Below are positions 8,627 to 16,918 of a stretch of DNA of 37,246 nucleotides, in pieces. The translations under genes and the position numbers were made by a program. How positions within the stretch are numbered: the first letter of the stretch is position 1; each line of letters starts with the position of its first letter. The stretch is from Oscillospiraceae bacterium. Its GTDB lineage: Bacteria > Bacillota > Clostridia > Oscillospirales > JAKOTC01. The stretch lies in contig DAOPZJ010000025.1 of the NCBI GenBank assembly GCA_035353335.1, positions 1 to 37,246 of the forward strand, in the 5' to 3' direction. The notes below the pieces were generated by a model. The model did no database searches and was not told the DNA's origin. It saw nothing but the letters and a program-made list of their open reading frames with translations.

Positions 8627-9922
8627 ATGAAATACTGTAAAAAGCTGTCTGCGATTCTTATCTCTTTGATTTTTATTTTTGGCTTGTTTTCCACAACAGT
8701 CTTTGCAACGACCGACTGCGGTTGTCCGCTTCGCTATCATATTTATTATAACGGAAACGGGAACACCGCAGGTTCTCAATCCGAATCTTCCGGATGGGAT
8801 TGGGAGAATCTCAAAGTTAAAGATCAAGGCACTTTAAGCAAAACAGGCTACACATTTAACGGCTGGAATACCGTAAGCGACGGCAGCGGTGAATCGTTTT
8901 TGCCGGGAGATGATATTTGTTTCATCATATCAAGTGAATGGATCGAAGGCCATTGGTTTTTAGATGACTGCCATCCCATTTGGATTCCCGGTCATTGGGA
9001 CTTCGAATACGGTGACAGAACACTTTATGCCCAATGGAACATAAATCAGTATACAATGTCCTTTGATTCCAGGGGCGGCAGCCCCGTTGCACCGATCACT
9101 CAAAATTACAATACAACCGTAGCGGCACCTGCTGCTCCGACTCGGGATCATTACTCTTTTGGCGGTTGGGTCGACAGTTTAAACAATCCCATCAGCTTCC
9201 CGTATACCCTTGTTGAAGACATCACCGTTTATGCTGAATGGCAGATCGACAGCTATACCATGATGTTTGACTCTGAGGGCGGTTCTAGTGTTACTCCCAT
9301 AACACAGAATTATAATACGCAAGTCATTAAACCTGAAGATCCGACGAAGTATGGCTTCACGTTCTCCGGCTGGTACACCGGTGAAAACGGCACGGGCACA
9401 TTGGTTAATTTCCCGCACACCCTGACAGATAATATTACCGTCCACGCAAAATGGACCGCGCAGCAGTTTACTGTTTCTTTTGACTCCGAGGGGGGCAGTT
9501 CTGTCTCCTCTGTCTCCGGCAACTACGGTGAATTTATCTCAAGTTTCGCAATTCCGACGAAAAACGGCTTCACCTTTGAAGGTTGGTATTCCGGAGATAA
9601 CGGTACCGGAACCCTTATCAGTGTCCCGTATATGATTACAGGCAATGTCACTGTTTATGCCAAATGGAAAATGATTAATGTCGTTTCCGAACCTTCCTCA
9701 ATAGCGACTTCCAGCATTTCGAATACCGTCTCGTCTCCTGCATCGAGTGCTGTTTCGAGCCGTCCGACGACTAATGTCGGTGAAGGAGAGAACCCGACTA
9801 CCGTTCCGGGCATGGGTAACAGCAATTTGAACATGGCATGGATAACTGCGGTTCTTTTCTCAATGCTCGTGCTTGCAGGCATTATCCTCTTACGTTATAA
9901 AAAACATAAAGCCGCAAAATAA
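8627..9922 (+). CDS. secreted B-repeat protein, paralogue of the preceding gene
   Basis: This 431-residue protein has the same plan as its neighbour: signal peptide (KKLSAILISLIFIFGLFSTT, then VFAT), a variant first repeat with a different Trp/His-rich insertion (SEWIEGHWFLDDCHP), and three B-repeats each ending in [YH]A[EK]W. A Ser-rich linker, VPGMG, a hydrophobic helix and RYKKHKAAK follow. The shared VPxMG followed by helix and basic tail in both proteins supports a real, non-canonical wall-anchoring signal. The ATG at 8627 is preferred over the GTG at 8618, because AAAGGGTG lies 6 bases before it and the signal peptide begins there. The upstream 165 bases are AT-rich; TTGTCA at 8505 may be a -35 box, but no convincing -10 partner is seen. 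It has its own terminator, so the two genes look separately transcribed. Confidence 0.85.
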   Translation: MKYCKKLSAILISLIFIFGLFSTTVFATTDCGCPLRYHIYYNGNGNTAGSQSESSGWDWENLKVKDQGTLSKTGYTFNGWNTVSDGSGESFLPGDDICFIISSEWIEGHWFLDDCHPIWIPGHWDFEYGDRTLYAQWNINQYTMSFDSRGGSPVAPITQNYNTTVAAPAAPTRDHYSFGGWVDSLNNPISFPYTLVEDITVYAEWQIDSYTMMFDSEGGSSVTPITQNYNTQVIKPEDPTKYGFTFSGWYTGENGTGTLVNFPHTLTDNITVHAKWTAQQFTVSFDSEGGSSVSSVSGNYGEFISSFAIPTKNGFTFEGWYSGDNGTGTLISVPYMITGNVTVYAKWKMINVVSEPSSIATSSISNTVSSPASSAVSSRPTTNVGEGENPTTVPGMGNSNLNMAWITAVLFSMLVLAGIILLRYKKHKAAK

Positions 9923-9946
9923 GTAATAAACGAATTCATCTGTAAG

Positions 9947-9975
9947 TCCCCGCAGGTTTCTGCGGGGATTTGTTT
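9947..9975 (+). terminator. intrinsic terminator after the second B-repeat gene
   Basis: The stem TCCCCGCAG / CTGCGGGGA (9947-9955 with 9960-9968) with a 4-base loop is followed by TTTGTTTT, 25 bases after the stop codon. Confidence 0.9.
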
Positions 9976-9994
9976 TATACTCTTCTGAAAATAC

Positions 9995-10026
9995 TTTACA
10001 CTAACAGAGTAAATATGTTAAACTCT
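9995..10026 (+). promoter_or_regulatory. promoter with possible operator before the GH2 gene
   Basis: TTTACA (9995-10000) and TAAACT (10019-10024) are 18 bases apart. An inverted repeat AGAGT-N11-ACTCT (10006-10026) lies in the spacer and overlaps the -10 box, which is a plausible repressor site. The box assignment is by eye, and the -10 is weak. Confidence 0.45.
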
Positions 10027-10072
10027 CAGAGGTTTAGATCCTGCATTTATGAACTCGAAAAGGTAGTTTAAT

Positions 10073-12316
10073 ATGAAAAAAATCATCGATCAATGGACCG
10101 TATATGACTCGCAAACCCCTGCCCAAACGTGGGCAGTCACCACCCCTCACAACCTCCAGCAGCTGTTTGCCGGAGATGATCTGTTCGTCTCGGATAACAC
10201 CAAAAAATTGCTTTGGGCGGAGGATCGACGCTGGGTCTATGAGACGGTCATTTCTATCGACGATATTAATTTAAAGCACGTTCTGGAGTTTAAAGGGCTC
10301 GATTATATCTTCGATATTCGTATCAACGGTCAAAAAATTTTGACCCGCGAGGGCATGTTTTCGCGGGTTTACATCGACCTCGACGGCCATCTCAAGAAGG
10401 GCGAAAACACGGTCAGCGTGACTTTTTATCTGCCCGAATCGATGAAGAGCATCGACGGCAGGGGCTTCACGATGAAGTGCCAAAGCGCATGGGGCTGGGA
10501 CGCCGTGCCGCGCTTACTCTCTTTCGGCATCTGGGACGATGTGATTCTGCACGAATCGGAAACGGGTTTTATCAAGGACTACCGCCTCAAAACTCTGTTT
10601 GCCGATGAAAAAACCACCCGCGTTTTGATCGAAGCCGAAGTTTATCCGGCGCAGTCGGGCGCGCAGCTTGAAGTGGTTTTTGGTGAAGACTGGTATCAAA
10701 CCACCGTTCAAAACGGCTTCGTTTCCTTTGAAATCACCGTCGAAAATCCGCGCCTGTGGTATCCCGTCGGGTACGGCAGCCCGGACCTCTATGACGTCAA
10801 TTTCATCTTAAAAGATAAAGACCAAGTACAAGACCGAATCGATTGCCGTTTCGGCATCCGCACGGTCACCAAGCACCGCATGCCGAGACAGCGCAGCACC
10901 GACACGCCGCTCTGCTTTGCGGTGAACGGCAAAGATGTCTTTTTAAAGGGCAGCGATCTCGTCCCGATGGACGTCTTCCCCGCTTCTATCACCGAACAGC
11001 GCTATCGTGAAATGCTTGAAAAAGTGGTGGAGTCCAATCAAAACCTTGTGCGCGTCTGGGGCGGCGGATTGATCGAAAAAGACAGTTTTTATACCATCTG
11101 CGACGAACTCGGCATTTTGGTGTGGCAGGACTTCCCCACCTGCTGCTACACCCTGCCCGAGACGAAGGAATATATCGATTTAGCCAAAGCCGAGGTGACC
11201 GACGCGGTCAAGCGGCTGCGCAGTCACCCCTGCATTTTGCTTTGGTGCGGCGGCAACGAGCTCTATGTCGATTGGTCGCGCATCAAGCCGCAGGCCGAAC
11301 AGGACAAAGACCTGTACAACCTCGTCAGCAATCAGGTCATCAATTTTAACCACGAAAACTTCTTTGCCGGAACCCCGAAAGACAGCGCCGTTTTGAAAGA
11401 GATGGAACAAATCTGCGCGAAAGTCGACGGCAGCGTCCCGTTTCACATCTCGACCCCGCTCGAGGGCGAGGGCGAGATCCACGGCCCGTGGGGCTATGAC
11501 CTTTCGAACGGCGATTACCGCTACCGCTTTGAAAATAGTTTTTACGACTATTGGAACAATATCACCGGATGCCTGATCAGCGAGGCGGGCGTCAGCGGCA
11601 TCACTTCGCTTGACACCTACAAGCATATTATATCAAAAGACCAGCAGTGGCCGCTCGATAAAAAGTCGCCCGATTTGCTGCATCATAACGCGTTCGGAGC
11701 CGCCTGGAGCAACGAAAACTGGTGGCTGGACACAAACGCCGTCAATAATCTTTTCGGCGAACCCGAAAACTTGGAAACCCTTGCTCTCGCAAGCGAATTC
11801 GTCCAAGCCGAGGGGCTGCGCTATCTCATCCATGCGGTGCGCAGACAACGCCCCGACACCTGCGGCATCGTACTTTGGGCGCTAAACGAGACCTTTCCGA
11901 ACGCCGCGAGTTTGAGCATTTTGGAATATTCGCTCAAGCCCAAGCCCTGTTATGAATTTGTCAAAAACGCCTTTGCAACGAATATTGCAGGGCTTCGGTA
12001 CGACGGCCTCTATTTTGAAAACGAGCTCGAACTCCGCCTTTTTACCGATTTCGAGACACAAGTCAAAGACCCGTCCGTAACCCTCGAACTCTATAGCTCC
12101 GACCATAGATTAATTTTTCAAGATACCACCGCCGACCTGCAAAAGGTCTGGCGCATTGCCCCGAATTCCTCCTGCGTGAAGGCAAAACTCACATTGCTCT
12201 CGGACAGTCAACCCATTCACGGCGACATCTATTTCTTCGCAAATAAAACCGCCGGGAAGGCCCTTGAAATGGTTCTCACCGATCCGTTCTTTTACGGCGA
12301 AATTTATACAATGTAG
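10073..12316 (+). CDS. glycoside hydrolase family 2 beta-mannosidase-like enzyme
   Basis: This 747-residue protein has the GH2 three-part layout. An N-terminal jelly-roll sugar-binding domain (about 1-165; RRWVYETVISID, FKGLDYIFDIRING), an Ig-like domain (about 170-260), and a TIM barrel with LVRVWGGGLIEKDSFY, DELGILVWQDFP and WCGGNEL follow in order. E396 of GGNEL is the expected acid/base, and E504 in LISEAGVSG is the likely nucleophile. The VRVWGGG and WQDFP blocks point to the mannosidase branch rather than beta-galactosidase or glucuronidase. There is no signal peptide, so it should act in the cytoplasm on imported oligosaccharides. AAAGGTAG precedes the ATG. The protein is shorter than typical 820-850-residue beta-mannosidases. 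No transporter is adjacent. Confidence 0.85.
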   Translation: MKKIIDQWTVYDSQTPAQTWAVTTPHNLQQLFAGDDLFVSDNTKKLLWAEDRRWVYETVISIDDINLKHVLEFKGLDYIFDIRINGQKILTREGMFSRVYIDLDGHLKKGENTVSVTFYLPESMKSIDGRGFTMKCQSAWGWDAVPRLLSFGIWDDVILHESETGFIKDYRLKTLFADEKTTRVLIEAEVYPAQSGAQLEVVFGEDWYQTTVQNGFVSFEITVENPRLWYPVGYGSPDLYDVNFILKDKDQVQDRIDCRFGIRTVTKHRMPRQRSTDTPLCFAVNGKDVFLKGSDLVPMDVFPASITEQRYREMLEKVVESNQNLVRVWGGGLIEKDSFYTICDELGILVWQDFPTCCYTLPETKEYIDLAKAEVTDAVKRLRSHPCILLWCGGNELYVDWSRIKPQAEQDKDLYNLVSNQVINFNHENFFAGTPKDSAVLKEMEQICAKVDGSVPFHISTPLEGEGEIHGPWGYDLSNGDYRYRFENSFYDYWNNITGCLISEAGVSGITSLDTYKHIISKDQQWPLDKKSPDLLHHNAFGAAWSNENWWLDTNAVNNLFGEPENLETLALASEFVQAEGLRYLIHAVRRQRPDTCGIVLWALNETFPNAASLSILEYSLKPKPCYEFVKNAFATNIAGLRYDGLYFENELELRLFTDFETQVKDPSVTLELYSSDHRLIFQDTTADLQKVWRIAPNSSCVKAKLTLLSDSQPIHGDIYFFANKTAGKALEMVLTDPFFYGEIYTM

Positions 12317-12329
12317 GGGCGGCCCCTAC
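12313..12329. repeat. 17-base palindrome at the GH2 stop codon
   Basis: GTAGGGGC-g-GCCCCTAC is a perfect inverted repeat whose first TAG is the stop codon of the GH2 gene. It lies between two converging genes. A related sequence starts at the stop codon of the DUF1801 gene (24661), so this is probably a dispersed short palindromic repeat. It has only a poor T tract, so a terminator role is uncertain. Confidence 0.55.
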
Positions 12330-12338
12330 GTTAATAGC

Positions 12339-12682
12339 CTACTCCTCTTCCGCAAATGAAACGTCAAGCAGCATTTTAAAGCGTTCCTGCACGTACACCG
12401 CGTGAGGAATCCCCGCGGGCATGACAATCGCTTCGCCGTTTTTGAGAAGATGCTCTTTCCGTCAATCGTGATTTTCCCGATTCCGTCCAAAACGAAAACC
12501 AGCACATCGCCGCCCGACGCATGGGTGCTGATCTCCTCGTCCTTTTCAAACGCAAACAGGGTTAAGCTGTGACGGTTATTTTGCGCCAGCGTTTTGCTGA
12601 CGATCTGCCCCGGCCGATAATCCACCTGCCCGGCCAAAGAAAGTACGGTGCCGTGTTCGATATTTTTAATCAGTTTATTCAT
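12339..12682 (-). pseudogene. cupin-domain protein, frameshifted
   Basis: The first part reads as a small cupin (MNKLIKNIEHGTVLSLAG, STHASGGDVLVFVLDG, GKITIDGK) and then runs into an unrelated tail. Moving one frame at 12456-12458, where the minus strand has GGAAAGAGC, restores the second cupin motif: EHLLKNGEAIVMPAGIPHAV, then a YVQERFKMLLDV ending and a stop at 12339-12341. One missing A in an A run (AAA instead of AAAA) explains it. The restored protein of about 114 residues has the normal length and the metal-site His of both cupin motifs. It is either a recent pseudogene or a sequencing/assembly error. The start at 12682 is chosen over 12691 because AAGGCGG is too close to the latter. 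Confidence 0.85.
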
Positions 12683-12761
12683 TCTTGACATACCGCCTTT
12701 TTTATAACTTGTTATTAGGATACCACAATTTTCATGTTATCAACAAATATAATCATCGCAC

Positions 12762-12965
12762 CGTCCCTGTAGGGAAGGGTCTTGACCCTTCCGAGTGAAC
12801 ACGGTTCGACCCGAACCGCGTTCACCAAAGGTTGACGTCACTCTGCCAAACCATATTCATACAATCATCATTACGATGATGCTCGTTCTTTGTTTTTCGC
12901 AAGGGGCATATCCCTCGGATATGCCCCTTGCACGGAACGGTCAAGACCGTTCCCTACAGGCACGG
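12762..12965. repeat. hairpin array bounded by 35-base inverted repeats
   Basis: Two related 35-36-base units lie in opposite orientation (12762-12797 and 12931-12965). Each is itself a hairpin: AAGGGTC-tt-GACCCTT on the left and AACGGTC-aa-GACCGTT on the right. The G/C difference is compensated on both arms. Between them are a 13-pair hairpin with one mismatch (GTGAAC-CGGTTCG, 12794-12824), a small CATCAT/ATGATG stem near 12870, and a perfect 15-pair hairpin (GCAAGGGGCATATCC and its complement, 12899-12931). No transposase or plausible protein is present. The structure resembles a MITE-like or REP/BIME-like element; the identity is not certain. Confidence 0.7.
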
Positions 12966-13111
12966 CTTTTGACGATTCCCTGCAATGATTTTAAAATTTA
13001 TGAAAAACAATGAATGACGAGCAAACCACCCATATCTAGTCAAATAAATCCCCAATCCTGCCATGTCTAGTAAAAAAGTTTTAATATTTTCAAAATAATT
13101 CGCATTTGCTA

Positions 13112-13140
13112 TTGAAAAAGCCTTGAAAAATTGATAGAAT
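13112..13140 (+). promoter_or_regulatory. promoter of pyrG
   Basis: TTGAAA (13112-13117) and TAGAAT (13135-13140) are exactly 17 bases apart. The resulting leader of about 95 bases contains the hairpin GTACAGC/GCTGTAC (about 13161-13180) and GC-rich inverted segments up to 13205, but no T tract and no G-rich start resembling the CTP-sensing attenuator known from Bacillus pyrG. Confidence 0.65.
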
Positions 13141-13243
13141 ATCTTCATTGTTTTTCAGGCGTACAGCAATGGCGCTGTACCGGGCCGGCTTTGCCGACCG
13201 GTGCGGCTGAAACGTGATTGAAAGAAAGTTGAGGATGACGGAT

Positions 13244-14845
13244 ATGACAAAGTATATCTTTGTGACCGGCGGCGTTGTCTCGGGCCTTGGCAAAGGTATC
13301 ACGGCAGCTTCACTGGGGCGGTTGCTCAAACAGCGCGGACTCAAAGTCGCCGCGCAAAAGCTCGACCCGTATATGAACGTCGATCCGGGCACCATGAGTC
13401 CGTTTCAGCACGGCGAGGTCTTCGTCACGGACGACGGCGCCGAGACCGACCTCGATCTCGGCCACTACGAGCGCTTCATCGATGAAAATCTCACCAAATA
13501 TTCAAATCTGACCTCCGGCAAGGTCTATTGGAACGTCCTGAATCGCGAACGGGCGGGCGGATACCTGGGCGAGACCGTCCAGATCATCCCTCACATCACC
13601 AACGAGATCAAGGACTTTATTTATGCCGGCGCAAAAAACAGCGGCGCAGAGGTGCTGATTACCGAAATCGGCGGCACCACCGGCGACATCGAGAGCCAGT
13701 CGTTTTTGGAGGCCATCCGCCAGATTTCGCTGGAAGTCGGCCGCGAAAACTGCCTATTCATCCATGTGACGCTGGTACCCTATATCCGCGGCTCTGAGGA
13801 GCACAAATCCAAACCCACCCAGCATTCGGTCAAGGAACTGCGTTCGATGGGCATTTCGCCCGATATCATCATCGCCCGCGCGGACGACCCGATCGGCGAG
13901 GGCATCAAAGCCAAAATATCGTTATTTTGCAACGTCAAGCGCGACTGCGTCATCGAAAATCTCACCCTGCCCTGCTTGTATGAAGCGCCCATCATGCTGC
14001 ATGATAACGGCCTTGACAACGTGGTCTGCCGCGAACTCAAAATCGACGGCGTCGAACCCGATCTGACCGAGTGGCGTCAGATGGTCGCCGACATCAAATC
14101 CCGCGACAAGACCGTTAAAATCGCCATGGTCGGCAAATATACCCGCCTGCACGATGCGTATCTCTCGATCATCGAATCGTTCAATCACGCGGGTAGCAGC
14201 TTGGGTGCAAAAGTCAAAATTTTATGGATCGACAGCGAGCGGCTGAACCCGAAAAACACCGCCGAAACCCTCTCTGACGCCGACGGCATTTTAATCCCCG
14301 GCGGATTCGGCGACAGAGGCATCGAGGGCATGATCCAGGCGGTCAAATACGCCCGTGAGAATCGCATCCCTCTGTTCGGTATCTGTCTCGGCATGCAGAT
14401 TATGACCATCGAATTTGCCAGAAGCGTTTGCGGCTATGCCGACGCCAATTCCGGTGAGTTCTCGGCCGATTCCAAACATAAAGTCATCGATATCATGGAA
14501 GAGCAAAAGAAAATCATCACCAAAGGCGGCACGATGCGCCTCGGCGCGTATCCCTGCGTGACCGCGGAAGACACCGTCATGCGCAATTCCTATCAATCTA
14601 AAAATATCAGCGAGCGCCACCGCCACCGCTATGAATTCAATAACGAATACCGCGATGAATTTCAGCAGAAAGGCCTTGTCATCAGCGGCATCTCCCCTGA
14701 CGGGACATTGGTCGAAGCCGTGGAGTTGCCCGGCCACCCATTCTTTGTCGGTGTCCAGTTCCATCCCGAATTCAAGAGCCGCCCCAACCGCCCACATCCG
14801 CTGTTTGTCTCTTTTATCAAAGCTGCGCTCGGACGAGTCAAATAA
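13244..14845 (+). CDS. pyrG: CTP synthase (glutamine hydrolysing)
   Basis: This 533-residue enzyme converts UTP to CTP with ATP and glutamine. The N-terminal amidoligase domain starts MTKYIFVTGGVVSGLGKGI, with the P-loop-like GGVVSGLGKG and the KLDPYMNVDPGTMSP block. The ITEIGGTTGDIES and LVPYIRGSEEHKSKPTQHSV segments are typical. The class I glutaminase domain (about residues 285-533) carries GICLGMQ with the catalytic Cys and the QFHPEF His/Glu pair. The frame is open from a GTG at 13214, but GAGG lies 9 bases before the ATG at 13244, where the family starts. It is single-gene transcribed, with its own promoter and terminator. Confidence 0.98.
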   Translation: MTKYIFVTGGVVSGLGKGITAASLGRLLKQRGLKVAAQKLDPYMNVDPGTMSPFQHGEVFVTDDGAETDLDLGHYERFIDENLTKYSNLTSGKVYWNVLNRERAGGYLGETVQIIPHITNEIKDFIYAGAKNSGAEVLITEIGGTTGDIESQSFLEAIRQISLEVGRENCLFIHVTLVPYIRGSEEHKSKPTQHSVKELRSMGISPDIIIARADDPIGEGIKAKISLFCNVKRDCVIENLTLPCLYEAPIMLHDNGLDNVVCRELKIDGVEPDLTEWRQMVADIKSRDKTVKIAMVGKYTRLHDAYLSIIESFNHAGSSLGAKVKILWIDSERLNPKNTAETLSDADGILIPGGFGDRGIEGMIQAVKYARENRIPLFGICLGMQIMTIEFARSVCGYADANSGEFSADSKHKVIDIMEEQKKIITKGGTMRLGAYPCVTAEDTVMRNSYQSKNISERHRHRYEFNNEYRDEFQQKGLVISGISPDGTLVEAVELPGHPFFVGVQFHPEFKSRPNRPHPLFVSFIKAALGRVK

Positions 14846-14851
14846 TATATA

Positions 14852-14875
14852 AACGCCTTCCGAACGGAAGGCGTT
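14852..14875. terminator. bidirectional terminator between pyrG and the phosphoesterase gene
   Basis: The perfect 11-base stem AACGCCTTCCG / CGGAAGGCGTT with a 2-base loop sits between two converging genes. Plus-strand read-out is followed by CTATTTT and minus-strand read-out by TATATATTATT, so the U tracts are weak but the stem is strong. Confidence 0.75.
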
Positions 14876-15739
14876 CTATTTTGAAAACAGAGGTTCAATA
14901 TCAACATTCACCAGCTCGGGCGGGTTAAATATACGCGGAATTCCATTTTTACATAGACCGCGGCTCACAATCAAATCTGTGTTTACAAGCTCATAAAGAC
15001 CACCCGTGTATTTCGGGAAAAAGCCCTGATTGGGCGCATAAAGACCGTTTATTATCCCCGGAAGACGTGCCTGGCCGCCGTGCGCGTGACCTGAAAGCAC
15101 TAAATCGAAACCGCTATTTTCGTAAGAAGAAATAAGCTCAGGCCGGTGTGACAGCAGGATACAAAACTTTTGACTCTGAATTTGAGTTCGGCAGCTCTCA
15201 AGCTGCTGATACCAACCGTTTCCTATTTTACTCTTGGAATACGCAGAGCCGGAAAATCCTTCGGGATCGTCAATTCCGAAAACCATGATCTCCTGTCCTT
15301 TAATCTTTACAGTCTGCCCGGTTCCCTCCAGAGTTGTAATTCCGAATTTTCTTACACGTTCCTTGATCGCCGCAGTATCGTTTCTCCAACTCTCATGGTT
15401 TCCGGTGATATAAAAACACGGGTAAAAAGCGCTTAAGGCCGACAGCAGCCGTTCTGCATTATCATCAGCCGAATATTCATCAAAGATGTCGCCGGAAAAG
15501 AACACGATATCGGGATTTTGTTTTTTAACGGCTTTAATCAGATTTTTTTGATTACCCCCATATAACGAGCCGTGCAGGTCAGTAATCAATATAATGCGAA
15601 CCGGCTGCCGGATTTTGCTTGTTCTAACGGTATATGACCTGACCGCAAGTCCCTCCCAGAAAACAGCAGCGACAAGCACCGCATAAGCAGCAGCGACGGC
15701 GGATAAAGCGGTGATATTGATTCTGCCGGCTTCAGGCAT
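14876..15739 (-). CDS. membrane-anchored metallophosphoesterase (YkuE-like)
   Basis: This 287-residue protein has one N-terminal membrane segment (about residues 9-31), followed by a calcineurin-type phosphoesterase domain facing outward. All metal-site motifs are present in order: ITDLHG, FSGDIFD, ITGNHE, LSHRPE and SGHAHGGQ. Relatives include YkuE/YaeI-type enzymes that act on cell-envelope phosphodiesters or pyrophosphates. GGAGGG is 3-4 bases before the ATG. It lies 48 bases downstream of the ADP-ribosylglycohydrolase-like gene on the same strand and could share its transcript. The substrate is unknown. Confidence 0.88.
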   Translation of the reverse strand: MPEAGRINITALSAVAAAYAVLVAAVFWEGLAVRSYTVRTSKIRQPVRIILITDLHGSLYGGNQKNLIKAVKKQNPDIVFFSGDIFDEYSADDNAERLLSALSAFYPCFYITGNHESWRNDTAAIKERVRKFGITTLEGTGQTVKIKGQEIMVFGIDDPEGFSGSAYSKSKIGNGWYQQLESCRTQIQSQKFCILLSHRPELISSYENSGFDLVLSGHAHGGQARLPGIINGLYAPNQGFFPKYTGGLYELVNTDLIVSRGLCKNGIPRIFNPPELVNVDIEPLFSK

Positions 15740-15787
15740 AAACCCTCCGTAAGCGCAAAATAAGCGGTCATAAATAAATAAAAGATG

Positions 15788-16840
15788 TTATTTCATTAAT
15801 ACGGTTACTGCCTTCACCAATGATCGGTTCAATGAGATATCGCAGCCGAACAAATCGACGTTGTCAAGCGCTTTTTTAGGATCGCCTTCGCTGTATAACA
15901 GCGCCGCGGCGACGGCCATCGCATTGGAATATGCGCCGTTTTGAATAAACTTTTTCATGATCTCATCGGGCTCGGGATCGGTGATTGCGCCTTCGTCTCT
16001 TGTCACGCCGTGATGGCAAACCACCCGAACCAAGTCCTTTGCGCACTCGGCGGCATCGACTTTGCAGTTGAGGTTGCGCTGCATCCAGGCGACCGCCCGA
16101 AACCACATCGACGGAATCGGCACGCACGACAGCGACCGCACCGTAAACACCTCGGGATCGGAGATCGTCGAGGCGTGGGCGATCATCGCGGCCATCCACA
16201 TCGCGGCATATACCCCGCCCTTGAGGTAGCTGACTAATGCATATTTCATCGCGTTCTCGGCGGCGATTTCGGGCTGCGGTGCAAAAGCGACTCCGAATGC
16301 CGCTCCGATGGCAAGCGCGTCCGAATCCGCACGGAACGGATTTGCAAAACCCGCGGTTTCATAAGCGTTTTTTCCATCCTGTGCGTTTAAAACAGCAATC
16401 TTTTGCGCGTTTGTCAGCTGCTTCGGATTTTCCGTTAAAAAGGCCAAAACCGTCTCCGGCTGCGCAAACCTGTGCAGTTTGATATAGCTGCGTGCAAGGT
16501 CATATGCCGGAATGCCCGTTAATACCTTATCGGCTTTTCCGAGCGCGTTCTTCTGCCCGTCGGTCAGTCCGTATTGAAACGGCGACTGCAAAATCGGGCA
16601 CCATTTGATGATGTCTTCCGGTGTCACGGGATCGATCGTGCGCCCGGCCTTGGTCGGCAGCGCCTGACTCTCGGCATAAAGCGCAAGGATGGCGGACGTT
16701 TTCTCCGCTCCCTCTTTCAAATCGGCAGCGCTTTCACAGCGCTTTATAAAATCCCCGGCGGGTATTTTTGCTTCTATTGCGGCTAAAAAGGGCTCGGCGC
16801 CGAGTCCTTCTTTCTCACGGTACAAAATCACATCCAGCAT
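15788..16840 (-). CDS. ADP-ribosylglycohydrolase-like protein, probably without metal site
   Basis: This 350-residue, mainly helical protein is not a clear member of a named family, but its C-terminal half follows the ADP-ribosylglycohydrolase pattern. GAAFGVAFAP and GGVYAAMWMAAMIAHA correspond to the family's G-x-Y-x-x-M-x-x-A-A-M helix, SCVPIPSMWFRAV to the xxIPxxSR segment, and NAMAVAAALLYSEGDPKKAL to the NA-LVxAALLYGxGD-xxAI helix. Where active members have DTD-type metal ligands it reads FGCDISLN, and the N-terminal DD motif is not seen. I infer a pseudo-enzyme or binding protein; the family link is moderate. GGAGG is 7 bases before the ATG, and a TTGACA-N18-TAAACT promoter lies upstream. 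Confidence 0.5.
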   Translation of the reverse strand: MLDVILYREKEGLGAEPFLAAIEAKIPAGDFIKRCESAADLKEGAEKTSAILALYAESQALPTKAGRTIDPVTPEDIIKWCPILQSPFQYGLTDGQKNALGKADKVLTGIPAYDLARSYIKLHRFAQPETVLAFLTENPKQLTNAQKIAVLNAQDGKNAYETAGFANPFRADSDALAIGAAFGVAFAPQPEIAAENAMKYALVSYLKGGVYAAMWMAAMIAHASTISDPEVFTVRSLSCVPIPSMWFRAVAWMQRNLNCKVDAAECAKDLVRVVCHHGVTRDEGAITDPEPDEIMKKFIQNGAYSNAMAVAAALLYSEGDPKKALDNVDLFGCDISLNRSLVKAVTVLMK

Positions 16841-16872
16841 TCAGCCGCCTCCTCAGGTCAATCTGTTCAATC

Positions 16873-16902
16873 AGTTTACACCAAAATCCCTAAAAGTGTC
16901 AA
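16873..16902 (-). promoter_or_regulatory. promoter of the ADP-ribosylglycohydrolase-like gene
   Basis: On the minus strand TTGACA (16902-16897) and TAAACT (16878-16873) are 18 bases apart, 33 bases before the start codon. The -35 box overlaps the 12-base palindrome at 16901-16912. Confidence 0.65.
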
Positions 16903-16912
16903 GCGTACGCTT
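16901..16912. promoter_or_regulatory. palindromic operator candidate between divergent promoters
   Basis: AAGCGTACGCTT is a perfect 12-base palindrome placed between two back-to-back promoters. It touches the -35 box of the minus-strand one and lies 6 bases before the -35 box of the plus-strand one. A shared repressor or activator site is a reasonable inference; no regulator gene is adjacent. Confidence 0.4.
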
Positions 16913-16918
16913 AAATAC

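Noticed and set aside
12795..13013. Small reading frame inside the hairpin array
   Set aside because: It runs through three hairpins, has no ribosome site and no recognisable protein features.
13147..13243. CTP-sensing attenuator in the pyrG leader
   Set aside because: The predicted transcript does not begin with a G-run plus C, and no hairpin is followed by a T tract.
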